Below the pieces are notes generated by a model that was given only the letters and a program-made list of their open reading frames with translations, had not been told where the DNA came from and did not search any database. Below, piece by piece: positions 1 to 12,500 of a stretch of DNA of 28,378 nt. The DNA is from Sphacelaria rigidula (taxonomy: Eukaryota > Phaeophyceae > Sphacelariales). The translations under genes and the position numbers were made by a program. The stretch lies in assembly GCA_964200075.2 (NCBI GenBank), contig CAXNAA020000100.1, forward strand, positions 1 through 28,378, given 5' to 3'. Each line of letters opens with the position of its first letter. The first letter of the stretch is position 1.

Positions 1-301
1 AACAAATTCAGTGAAAACAGCGCCCCAACCCCCGCGTCCCCCATTCAATGCCCCCCCCCCCCCCCCATCGCTCTTTTATCTCCATGTGCAAACGCGAGCT
101 TCGGCAAGCCATGAATGATCTCCCCCGGGCTTCAAGACATTTACAATTCCACAACCTGGCTGCATGGTATACGCTTACGAACTCACTGCTTCATTCCCCA
201 TGTATCGAATTTCTCCTGAAGAACTGACAAGCCTTCGGTGCGACCTTGTCCCTCCTTCCCTCCTTCCCCACGCCAACCTTTGAATACGCCCGAAACCACA
301 G
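1..301 (+). other. 3' part of an upstream intron
   Basis: No dynein coding sequence is visible before the acceptor ccacag at 296-301. The AAA1 Walker motifs expected just upstream in the protein are absent, so the previous exon lies outside the window. The stretch holds a run of 16 C (51-66) and a pyrimidine-rich tract before the acceptor. Confidence 0.75.
51..66. repeat. Poly-C homopolymer, 16 nt
   Basis: Sixteen consecutive C residues within the first intron. The length is likely to vary between individuals and between sequencing reads. Confidence 0.9.
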
Positions 302-541
302 ACGGATATCTTTGTGAACCCGGATTTCGCGGTGTTCATCACCATGAATCCTGGGTACGCGGGGCGATCCGCTCTGCCAGACAACTTGGAAGCGCTTTTC
401 CGCCCCGTGGCGATGATGGTGCCGGACTATGCTCTGATTGGCGAAATTATGCTGTTTAGTTTCGGATACTTGGAGAATCGGAAATGTGCGCAGAAGATGG
501 TAGCTACGTTCAGGCTTTGCTCGGAGCAGCTGTCCGCTCAG
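302..541 (+). CDS. Dynein exon 1 (of window): AAA1 sensor region
   Basis: 80 codons, residues 1-80, running from TDIFVNPDF to CSEQLSAQ. It contains the hallmark [11 protein letters not shown], then [18 protein letters not shown], the sensor I and adjoining segment of AAA1, the main ATPase site. Phase 0 at both ends. The following intron 1 (542-1545, 1,004 nt, GTTCGG...CAG) holds a GC-rich hairpin cluster at 1199-1275 and otherwise nothing I recognise. Confidence 0.95.
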
Positions 542-3500
542 GTTCGGTGTGTGTTGCGGTGGCATGCGTGTCGCTAGCTACATGACCAGCGTTCTTTAAC
601 GCCAATTTATGTGTACAACATATCGGCCATTGTGCTCCACGTCGAAATATATGTGGGTGCACGACTGATGCTCATTTATCACCGCGCTTTTGGGTTGTGG
701 ATTGTCGTATACCGCAGTCGTTCTGCTTGTTCAAAAACAGAGGCGCCGTTATTAAGAGTCGATTGTTTGTGCCCTCGATCTTCGGGTGGTGCGAAATGTA
801 CAGAGTGATACCAGGCATGATCCACTCTGGACGTGAGCATCAAGACTGGGAGGTCCTTCGCACGACGTAATAAATCCTGATGGTGTCTTCCTAACTGCAT
901 GCGTCGGATATACTCGAAATATACACGAGAACCTTTCAAGTGGAGCTTCGTTATCGGCTGAATACACCATGCAAATACCAGGGTAGGTGGGCACTGGTTA
1001 TTTCGCGGTAGCTTCTTGTACCTATCAATTAGAGCTCGGAAATGGCACGAGTTATAACTGACCATTTTCATTTTAATGGTGATAGTGGTCATGATAAAAT
1101 GCTGGATAATGGGTTCAAACCATTATTTACCGTTACCTGCTTTACAAGCCTCAATTTAACGTATTTCTTAGTTCTAGTGAAGCCAAATCGCGTAGTAACG
1201 TGCCTCCGGCACGGCACCTCCAGCGGGCCGCCCTCGGCTGGGGGGGGGAGCTTTTCGGCTAGCGGCTTCGCCGCTTGATAACCAAACCATTACATATCAT
1301 TTTACTGGATAATAATTGCGCTATGCATAACCGTCCAACTGAATAATGCTTAGACAAACCATTTCCGAGCTCTACGATGAATCCTTACCACCATCGGCGG
1401 GGTTCTTCAAATCCATGGCGTCCCTCACGGGAACAAGAGTGACTGAGGCCTGCTAGCAGATTTGCGTTATATTATTATCTAATGACATCGTCGTCCAAAA
1501 CCCTGGTGCATATTTGACAATACAACGGTTGTGCTTGTCTGTCAGGATCACTACGATTATGGCATGCGAGCAGTGAAAACAGTTATATCTGCGGCGGGGA
1601 ACCTCAAGCGAGCGAGCCCGGAGGAGAACGAGGAGGCCTTGCTTCTTAGGGCACTGCAGGTGCACAGCACGAGTTTTCGGCAGCCTCTCCACGCCTCTTT
1701 CGTCTTCAATCAAAGACCAAAACTTTGGTCTTGCGGCCTGTAGTGTCACGTATGCGACAGGTACTCTAGATGATTGAGGGTGATGCTTTGCACTAACCCT
1801 CAGTAGCGCTTAGCCTTGATACAAAGACGTATTTAAATGTGCCACCCGAAGCACAGCGATAAACTTTGCTACGAACAAAGAATGGGGCGGAAAGTACGCT
1901 CAGCACATGGGGTACAGCAATAACAAGGTGGTACTTGGGAATGAGGGCAGGTGACGGCAGCGGAAGCAAGCATCGTGGAACAAGCTCAGTACTCCACACG
2001 CGGTTTCCGGCCGGCGATCGTAGTTTGCTCCCTTTTCGCTGTTACAAATATTTTATATCTTGATATTACCACTGCCAACCTTGAAACGATACTACTGTTC
2101 CATATTGCATTAAAGATACAAATTACTCAGATAATGATGATACTTGTAGCACAAGAACGTCAACGGTTGGCCGAATCTTGCCTTTTCACACCGCCCTCAC
2201 CACGCTTCACAGGATGTCAACGTCCCCAAGTTTTTGGCGCACGACCTCCCACTGTTCGGAGGTATCCTTAGCGACTTGTTCCCGGGCATAGAACGACCTG
2301 CATTCGACTACGGCCCGCTGCTGAATTCTGTCAAATTGGCCATGCAAAACCAAGGACTACAGCCGGTATGAATGTGATCCAGGGCTTCGTAGATATGAAC
2401 GAGTGGTTTTTGTAGGCTTAGGGGTTTCCGGCGGATCGGCGCTTTTCTGTGGTCCAAGAATATCACTCAGTTGGGGGCTAAAGATGGTTGGGGTAGGGTA
2501 CAGGTCCAGATACAGGCCACTACTTCAGGCACTCCAGGATTTCAGCGTTGATTTTTAGTTGAAATCCCAGGTACCGCGGGACTCTCAGCCAGCATGTCGG
2601 CAAACGACACCACCGGTAACGGGGAATAGCCGATGCCGTGACTACCCTGTAAATTCAGGGTACCCTGAAGTACCAAACCCCACCCTAGCCCCCTCTGCAG
2701 GGTTCACACTCGATTCTACTTTCGAATTGATTGCAGTTCTCACCAAAGTGATTGATGTTCACCCGATTAAGGGCTGCTCACTTGACTGACGGCTTTCAGT
2801 CGATAGAAAATCCGTATTCGGGTAAGAGTTCTTACTTAGTTAAGGCTTTTCATTTGATTCACACCAATCGATTAAGTCTAACGTGCTCCAACTGAGCCAC
2901 TGGAAATCCTTTCGGTTGAGGAGTACTTTATGGTGATGCAGGTTTTCTGACACTTGAGGGTCTCGCATGTTAAGGAATACGTGCTTCACCCTGTACTACG
3001 CCAGTTAGGTAGAGTCACCAGTAGGGGCGATTTGTGAAGTACGTCCCAGGAATAAGAGTTATTCGACAAAGGAAGACTTCGAGAATAGCGGGCGATTAGC
3101 ACGGGTTATTCCCCTAGCAATTTCTAGACGTCGAGACATTGAAAGAACGAGGCAGGCAAGCTAACCCCCCTTTTTGCTCACTTCCTTCCGACATCCTTCT
3201 GACAACTAACTTGCTGCCGTCCACGTCTACTTCTGTGTAGAGCATGGAACGCCGAGTATATCTCCTTGCGTAAGGTAGGGATTGAGAGTGACTGGAGACC
3301 ATCACGGTTCTTCGATAATAATAAGACAATTTTCAACCATCTCCATCATCGAGACACGCTCGACTGCTTGCTGAGCTTTCAATTGCTCCAGCGTCTGAAA
3401 CTGGGAAGCCGTGTTCACATCCGTGAAACTCATCGAGTTGGATCACTTTAACATCGCAACGGATTCAGGGTTGCCAACCAAAGGATCATCACGCTTCTGA

Positions 3501-6500
3501 CCACAGCAACAGAATGTTTGATTAAATCCTCGTTTCTAATGCGACTCAAGCAGACAGTCTTTTAGGTATACGGTGAACCTCCTAAAGATGAAGCACAACA
3601 GGCTGTCCGAGAGTCAGATCAGCACCTGAGCATTCGCGGTTAGACTGTCAACTCACCATCACTTCTACAACCGTTGTTGTGAAGTGAGAATAAGCGGTGT
3701 CGACGAAACTGCGCGAAGTCACGCTTTTGGTAGTTCGTAGCAAATCGGGTTTGGGCTAGTACACAGCAGGCCCGGGGTATCCCAACAAGGTTAGATGAGG
3801 GGGTCATCGGACAGACTGCCGAAACCACTGCGGTTGTCATTCGATGTGCGGTTATGAAATTATGCTAGCGCCGATATTCGTCGTGGAGATCTAGCAGCAC
3901 GAATACATTCGTGTCCGGCACTTCCTGCTGGCAACAGCAAATTGAGCCTCCACAAATGCGAACATATATCGACGCCTCTTTTCGACCACCGTCGCCAACG
4001 TATTCGAGCTGTATGACATTATACGTACCTCATACGTTCTGACGTGAAAAATCTGCAGGTACCTATTTTCATCACGAAAGTAATCGAGCTGTACGAAATG
4101 ATTTGTGTCCGGCACGGTCTGATGGTAGTGGGACCAACCGGAGGCGGGAAGAGCAAGAATATCGCAGTACTCCAGGAGGCGCTCACGCATCTGAAGGTGC
4201 GTGTCATAGGGGAGGTATTTTAAGACGGAGTCATGATGCGATAGATATTGCACATTTGGGCTCAGATCTTTCTCACTCAGGCGCCCCGAAAGTTGAGAGC
4301 TACACAAGAATGTGCGTCAGGACATTCCCATTTTAACTTTCGTTCGGGGTGTATCCCTAACCCACTGAAATACCGATCGTGGCGTGCTCTCACATATTCA
4401 TAAGTCGGTTTTGGATGAGATAGAGGGTTTCCGACAATTCGAACCTCAGCAACTCTTTGTGCACCCCTGCCGTAGCACCAATCACCGTATGTGAAACTAT
4501 GCCACAAAATGTTCAAATTCGTCTTGTACCATGTTGGCCCGCTATTCAACACTGACTCGCTTCATAGTAACTGCTGTTTTCGCTATTGCTTGTTTCGGCT
4601 TGTACCACCTCGTGTCTTGCTCTCTATGACGTGTGGTGATTGTCATCGATAAAGTGCAGTATACTATAGAAGTGAAATGTTTCTTGTTGCTATGTGGGAA
4701 ATGCCTGATAGCACCAGACTTTCCAGTGCCCGATATTGCAGGGTTTACGGTCCAACTAGAATGCGGATTTCCCCCTTTCCCAACAGTGGTGTCCTACTGT
4801 AGGCATCCCTCTGCTACGAAATAGTGATGAGATAAAAAGGTGCACGGAGGTGATTGATGCACGGTACTATTCCCTTCGAAGGTTGTCGAATATAGGCGCC
4901 ACTATAAAGGAAACAGTACTGAGGACCAGCGTCCGGATGGGTAGGGTGGCTCTCGTACAGATTCGAGCTGGGGGACATTGAAAGGAGGCTTGCTCGGTGA
5001 GGGAGACCCTATCTATTGAGGACGAGAGATACTTTCAAGTCCGAGATTATCTGGGTGGGGGGGTAGCCCCACCTTGGTGCCCACCCGTACACCGACCACC
5101 TTGATTATATTTCAGCTTGAAGACTGACTTCGAAGGGGCAGCGAGGTGGGGCGCACTCGAAGGCGCTGCACGAAACTAGAAATAGCGAAGTACACGGTGA
5201 AGGTTCCTACCTCTCTCCTGGGGAGTAGTGACGTGTCATTGCTGGCCGGTAGTGCCGGCTCAGTAACAGGTGCATCTGTTGCTGCAGTACTTCTTCTAAC
5301 GGCTGGCGTCGTGTGCAATCATCTGTTCTTCCCCATCTCCACTTCATCAGCGCATTGGCGTCCAGGGTGAACGGTACGAAAAGGTGGAGACCTTTCACCT
5401 CAACCCCAAGTCGATCACTATGGGGCAGCTGTACGGTGAATTCGACGACAATACTCACGAGTGGCAGGTGTGTGCAGTGATGTTCCGAACGGCTGTCACC
5501 CCTTCGAAGCCAATGGTGGGTCGATTTCTTCGATCGACACCATCGCCGCTTTTACCTGTACCTGTATCAAATAAGCATAAATCATGGCGGCCCATTTGTT
5601 CGCGGTCGACATTATACGAAGAGCGTCGCGGAGACCAACCTCTGTACATATCTTGACGGAATACAGCATTTCTCTTGGACAGTACAATTATGATTCCACT
5701 CAGTGAGATGTTTTGCTCTTATCGTGGGCAAATGGTGCTGAGTTCCAGATGATTTGTGTCACATTTTGGAATGTGCCATGGATGTAGTGCTACGGAGTGT
5801 GCGGCGTCGCCTTTGTTTTTGACAGATACCAACACCACGCCTTCTCAGCACGCATGACGTACGGGATTAACTCTGCGTAGGGTTCAAGCTCCACGAAAAC
5901 GTGGACTTCGATATTGTGTGATGATACTTTCTCATTCATCAAATAACAGACATTTCTATGAAATGAGATTGTACGATAAAATGATATTCAAGCCGGAACA
6001 GTGCTTTTTTCCCACTTTCAGCGATGGTGCCCGATGACGTTTTTGTCGGCCTAATGCCCCTCTATCGCTTGGATACTTTTTCAGCGCATTTTACCAACTC
6101 TGTGAGCTTACAGCGCTGACTGAAAGCGTCATTTTCCCTGATATTTTGGGAGAGGGTGATATCAGGGAAAATTACGGTTTCAGTCAGCGCTGTAGCTCAC
6201 AGAGTTGGTAGAATGCGCTGAAAAGGTATCCACGCGATCGAGGGGTATTAGACCGAGAAAACAGTCACTGGGTACCACCGCTGTTAGTGTGGGGAAAACA
6301 CTGTTTTGGGCTTGGACCTCATTTTATTGTAAAAGCTTATTTCATATAATTGTTCATTGAATAGGTCATTGTGATCTCTTTACATCCCGCACTCGGTGCT
6401 ATAATCTTGCAATCAAGATATCCTGCGTTGCTTTTCATGACCAATCTACACAAAAGCGAATTCAAGCACACCTCATTTGCAGCAGATCCTTCGATTCGAT

Positions 6501-9500
6501 CCTTCTCATTGGTGCTTGCTTGCTTTTGACCACTGGGAACCGAAGCGCCATCTTTCAGAAAAATAGAAGTGTGATGCTTTGGTGCCACCTTGCATGTTCA
6601 CGCGGTGCAGCAGCACCTCCTCTTGGCTCCCAACGGTGGAGTTGATGGCGCTGTACTCTTTCGAGCAGTCTACTCGATTCCCCGGTCAATTGGTCCGCGT
6701 GCAAACGGTTCTCCAAATGCTGATGAAAAACGTTGGGAGTCCAAGCATCCAACCCTTAACGTCAACGATGGATGCGTTTTGTGTCCGTTATGTAGAACAC
6801 CGGACGTACGGTCGGTCTATCCGGGCAAACAAGACCCATCTCTTCTCTATCATAGCATGGTACCATTCGATGCCGTCACTGTTCCAGGATGGAGTACTGG
6901 CGGATCTGGTTCGCACGTGCGCTCGGAAGGAAGTGCCCGATCTACAGTGGGTGCTGTTCGATGGGCCTGTGGATGCAATCTGGATCGAAAACATGAACAC
7001 TGTGCTAGATGATAACAAGAAGGTTTGCGCCTATGATCGTTCGACCCTACCAATGAAGTCTCCGCCCGATTTGTTTCAAGTCGATAAAGAAGCAGCCGAG
7101 GGTCAGAGCACTGAGGCCAGAGTAACATTAGATATGGTGCAATAGCATGACGGCTCAACCCTTCTCCGGGATCACGAGAATACCGGTGTGACTGTTTGTG
7201 TCTTCGTGTCACAGGCTTGAAAAATCACAGTTTAACTCACGAACGTTGAAATGATGCCGACTCACCGGTGCAAAACGAACAAAGCACTTCGCGGTTGACG
7301 TTGAGGCCATGCGCTCGGGCGTAAAAATCTCTCGCAATGGGAAGTAGTCGTAGTCGGCCAATGCAGTGCGTCAAACGTGTACTTTGCCGGTGAGCCTTGT
7401 TCAACGAATCCGCGGATTTTCTAAACATAAAGCGGCGAATAACGGTAGAGTTGAACCAAGCTATACGATATTCAGGGAGGATGGAGAGAGCCGCGCGAAT
7501 ACCATGTGCCGGTATGCAACAGGTGGACCACTGTCAGGATGTCCACAACGCTGTTGCCCCAGGAACTGAACTAACCCTAAACAATTCGAGCCCGTTGAAA
7601 CTGCACAGCGGAACATCGTATCCAGGGTTTCTACAGCAAGGATAGTCGTGGTCACGCTGTATCCCTGTTCATGTATCCAAACCAAACTATTCCTCGAATG
7701 CGTGCCCCACCCGTTCGACGATCCCAAATATCGTTTGACAGCTTTGCCTAACCTCAGGCGAGATCATGTCCCTTTCTGAACCAATGACCATGATGTTCGA
7801 GCCGGAAGATCTCGCGGTAGCTTCCCCAGCCACGGTGTCCCGGTGCGGCATGATCTACATGGAGCCGAAGAGCCTAGGCTATGATCCTCTGGTCCAGTCA
7901 TGGTTGGCTCAGCTATCAGAGGTCGTCGGCGTGAAGGAAAGGTGGAACGCGATTTGAAACATATTCATCCCCACGATGGGAAAAAACCAAAAGCCGTTCG
8001 CCCGTGACTTCGCGATAGTCCGCTTTGTTCAATAATGTCGAAATGACTGCTGTGTGACCTCAGTGTGAGGTAAGAATGTATAGTCCTATGATCAAGATCC
8101 CCGATCTTTCCGCAGCCGAGCTGCGCACCGGCAGTCTGGGGGTCTTCGCAAAACAACTTACGTTCCTCTGGAACGGTCGCAAACTCGTCGCTCTCATCAG
8201 TAGCCTACTGAGAGAGCCCACGCAGGGTACAGCGGCACCACAAATAGTGCGTTGGTATCCCGTATGGAACAATAGACGTACAGGCGGTGCATCAGAAATG
8301 GTGTGCTCATGAAATTTCATGCCGTAGTCATAAGATCATTGATCTCGCGTCGTCACAAAGCGGGAACGGAGCACGCCGATTTTTTGCCAGACCAGGCTCG
8401 CAATCAATCACCAAGCGCGAAGCGCCGTGATGTGTTCGGCGAGTTACATGGAGGGTGAGCTGCATCCTGCGAAGATTGTTTGGCCCGAAGTATGCCAGTT
8501 ATCTTACATGTAGATTAAAATGCGTTGCTTTTTTTCTGCTATCGCCATTTCCACAGACAGCCACGGGCTACAATGCTCACGGATGTCTCACCACAAGATC
8601 AGAAAAAGTCGGGGGCGCATTATTAATGCAGCTGCCTTGAGCAACCGCTGCACCATGGATCCGCAGGTGGAACAGCCAACGAATTGAGTGCGAACAATAA
8701 CCTCCCCCCCTCCGGTCTCTCTTCTTTCGGAATGTCTGTCCCATTTACAGGGTGACGCTATCGCGTATGTTCGATATCTACGTGTCATCAGCTCTCTCTG
8801 CTTTGCGACGGTTTTGCTTCGAACCTCTCCCTTCGGTGAGCACCAAAGCTCAACACATCTGGGAACTCAATGGCTAGATTTCCAAGTCATGGTCTACATG
8901 TGGTGTGCTCGCCTTGATTGGTTTTTGCTTTTGTGATTGCGTGGTGTACGATACGAGCTTGTTTGCTCTGGATGGCGCCACCGGATGAAGAGTTTTGCAG
9001 TCGAAATATATATTTCAACAAAAATAGCCGTGGAACAATATTATGCAAACGGAAAAATTAAGATCAGAGTTCCGTCGGGTTGTCCATCGGTGAAATATGA
9101 CGATATTATGTATATATCGTCAGATTCGCACAGCCGATATGCCGAAGCTATCAGGACGTATCAGCATACACCATCGCGAAACATCTACGACGTTGGTATA
9201 CTGTATTGCAAAAAAATCGGTGGTTGTGCCTCAAACGCCAGGCGGAGTGTAGACCTGATTGTACCTCGGTACTTGCCGTTAATGGATAATGGCCCATATG
9301 TATGTATATATATATATATCGTGCGCTGTGTCTCGCTTCCGAAGAGTTCACGGATGATATGTTTATACCCAAAATAGTGAGATCGAAAGAGGTGAGCCGC
9401 AATTTGTTTCCGCGGCTTTTTGTATTGACGATTGCGTATGAGTACGGCTTTTGCTAACGACCTTTTCCACCAAAGCCATGTTGTAGAGACCGGCCATTTC

Positions 9501-12500
9501 TACTTTTGCTTGGCCTTGTTTTGTTTTATTCTTTCCTTTTCTTCTTTTTCTTTTCGTGGCCCACTCTGCTTTTCTGGTCTACCTTTCTGTTTTCTTCATT
9601 TTTCTCCAGCGAGACTTTCCGTTTTGTTTCATATCGGGTGCTTCTACCAGGTGACCACAACTACATCTCTGGAGGATCAGTCAAGTCGCAACCACCAATC
9701 ACACCAGACTAGCCGGTAACGGCAAGCTGGTGACAACAATGATATCGGTACCGGTATACAATCCCAGAGTTTCACGATTCCACGTCTACGAATGCTTTTC
9801 GGATCACTTATGTCCATATCTATGTCCCAGGTGGACAACTGTCTGGTGCAAGGCCTGATGAACATCCTGGACTGCTACTTTGAGGAATTTAGACCCTTCG
9901 AAGGTGTCGTTAAGAAGTCCCCCGAGGCGGCAGAGCAGCTCAAACAAAACGTGGAGCCAATGTTCATCTTCGCCCTGGTTTGGTCTGTCCTCGCCACGGT
10001 TGACCGAAAAGGCCGAGAGTTTGCGGATCAGTTCCTTAGGTGCGACAGAAGAATGTTGTGACTGATGCGGAGCTGGGGGTGCACTGCATCACCTATGGAA
10101 CATGGCTTCAGTCGGAGGCGTAGCTTTCACCTCGCGTTTCCTTTCGACGGAATGCGTGTATGACCATTATTCGGCGTGTTTTTTTCCAGATGTTGGAGGT
10201 AGCAAGTTGGAGGGACTCTGCTCGCCACAAAAATGATTTCATGTGTGGCATGTTATAACTGTTCCAGCTGGCTAGGCAGATTTGTACTATTTTTTCTTGT
10301 AAAAGCAGGCACCTTACGGCACGGGAAATATATGTGTATATTTATATATATATATAAGCTCGTGAGACACTTCGCCGTCATAAATTAACCATATTTGAGA
10401 ATTCAGGTGTTGTACAGTGCATGCGTCAGGTTCTGTTCACACCTCAACTGTTCGCTGACGACGCCGTAGGGCAGTCCGTCATGTTCTCACCAATACCAGT
10501 GCGATATCCTGTGAATGAAGTACTATGTATGAATACCCATACAGTAAAGATCCACAATTGCTTCTCAGTCAAAAATGACTGAGCGAGTGTTTCTTTCAAC
10601 ACCAGTGGCAGTAGACAACATTGCATGGACACTTAAATGCGTAAAACAGCGTACGATAGATATACTTGAGGATGAACGTGGGGCTAACCGGACAGTTTTA
10701 TTGGTCTAGGCTTAACTGGATGCCAAGATATTTCCGGCTTGTGAGTCTACTTTTCTCTTGCATTGAATGCTCGTGTGTCAAGAGGCGAAATGGCGTCGAA
10801 CGGAGCAACAAAGAAATTCCCGGAAGACGAAGGACAGCTAATATACGACTTTTGCTTCGATCAGGAGGCCATGGAGTGGGTGCCCTGGATGAGCACTGTT
10901 GCGCCCTACAAGTGAGGAGGCTGCAGACCAAAAGCAAATGTGGGGGTGAAACACGCGCATCGACTAAAAAGCTAGTGTATCATGTATGGAAATGCACCGC
11001 CCTAAAATAATGGGATTATGTTGTGACTGACCCGGTATATTAGATTAGGATTTGCATTCCTCTTTCATGCCATACATTTACTGCAAGTGCTTCCGAGTGA
11101 GATATCAAAATGTGTGAGGAATGAACACTATCAAAGGACACCGGTCCAGCGAAGTTTGTGTTTTGGACCCCTCGGGTACCCCAACGCATGGCACGGGAAA
11201 TCGGTCTTGACAGTACCGTAAGCAAGATGACGAGGGTTTTCTTGCACCATATGCAGGTACGACCCAAAACTGGAATTCTGTGAGCTGATCATCCCCACGG
11301 TGGACAGCGTGCGGTACACATACCTTCTGAACCTCCTCATTACTGGAGACAAGCACGTGCTCATGACAGGTGATTCGTAGTTGCAGCTCGTGCCTCCAGC
11401 GGGACTCGGGTCCCAGTGTACCGTGACTGTCGCTTACTCGCCGTGATTCTATGTTGCGCTCCTCGTCCTGGTCGGCTCTTAACCCTAAGGTATGCCCCAG
11501 TAATGGGTAAGCTGCGGAGTGTTACTGCAGTTTAACAAGCCACGTTTGAGAATTGCAAGATCACAGGATCCGTGGAGTGTTCCACGCTTGTCGAACGTTT
11601 TAGTGACAGAAACACTGTGGAATGTCGATAAGATTTAGCAGAGTATGTGTTCAAATATGTCGCCCGCTGAGGTGGATGGAGAGCAAGAGCCCCGACTCGT
11701 GTGTTCGTCCTCGAGTTACATGTAGACGTGCATGTGTCCGTCGCTGCACCCCAGGGCCAACGGGAACCGGGAAAACCGTGAACATCGTGCAGCACCTACA
11801 GACGGGGGTGTCGGATGCATTTGTTCCATTGTGCCTCACATTTTCTGCCCAGACGTCAGCTAACCAGACACAGGTGAAGCACAGTCGCAGCCTGTTATTG
11901 CGGCAAACGTACGAATACCTGGCTTGGGAAGTGAGGCGAACGACACACGACTTCTATACCCTTGGGGACGAGATTAAATTTGCTGTCACTCGTATGTAAC
12001 TTCATTAAAAAGTTGAATGTTTTCAAGAATCAGACGTTAGGCAATCGACTTTCGGTAGGATTATAGGTAAATTGCTCTGAACACTCCGTAATGATAGGAA
12101 TGTGTTTTCAACAACTCTTCGACCTTGCCGTGCCTCATCACGTGTTACCGCACTTGTGCTCTTGTGTTCACGTTCAGTTTACTACGGTGTTTGTTTTACT
12201 CGTATTACCTCCTATATTGTTCCCCCTCGTCACGTTTCCTTCGGGGATTGCTTTTGTTTTGCTAAGCTTGAGTATGTCTATTCTTGTGGATAACGACCTC
12301 AGCTGGATCATGTACATCCATCGAGGATTGGAGCATGTACGGTAATTAACCGATCAGTCAATTGCATGTTGGCTATGTTGTCAGGACTTGATCGATGGGA
12401 AGTGTGAAAAGAGACGTAAGGGTGTGTTCGGCCCCACCGCCGGCAAGAAGTTTATCCTGTTCGTGGACGACGTCAACATGCCCACCAAAGAGTTCTACGG

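Noticed and set aside
1108-1124. T-arm-like hairpin aatgg-gttcaaa-ccatt
   Set aside because: The stem and loop are out of register with a real T arm, and no other cloverleaf arms can be drawn around it.
2885-2906. tRNA D-arm-like sequence on the minus strand (GGCTCAGTTGGAGC)
   Set aside because: I could not find a pairing anticodon stem, T arm or acceptor stem at the right spacing, so it is not supported as a tRNA.
6888-7145. Read-through of exon 6 into intron 6 as a longer exon
   Set aside because: The protein after DDNKK must be LCLxSGEI, which is supplied by exon 7 after a proper acceptor. The intron reading does not match the family.
7572-7580. Telomere-like aaccctaaa, and a similar string near 11480
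   Set aside because: Single copies only; there is no tandem array and the gene continues on both sides.
7922-7941. Alternative donor at 7922 for exon 7
   Set aside because: It would end on a codon boundary, but exon 8 begins with one extra base, so only the donor at 7942 keeps the frame.
8937-9377. 146-codon open frame on the + strand
   Set aside because: It lies wholly inside intron 8 between exons whose protein joins without a gap. It matches no family I know and ends in a TA microsatellite, so it is taken as chance.
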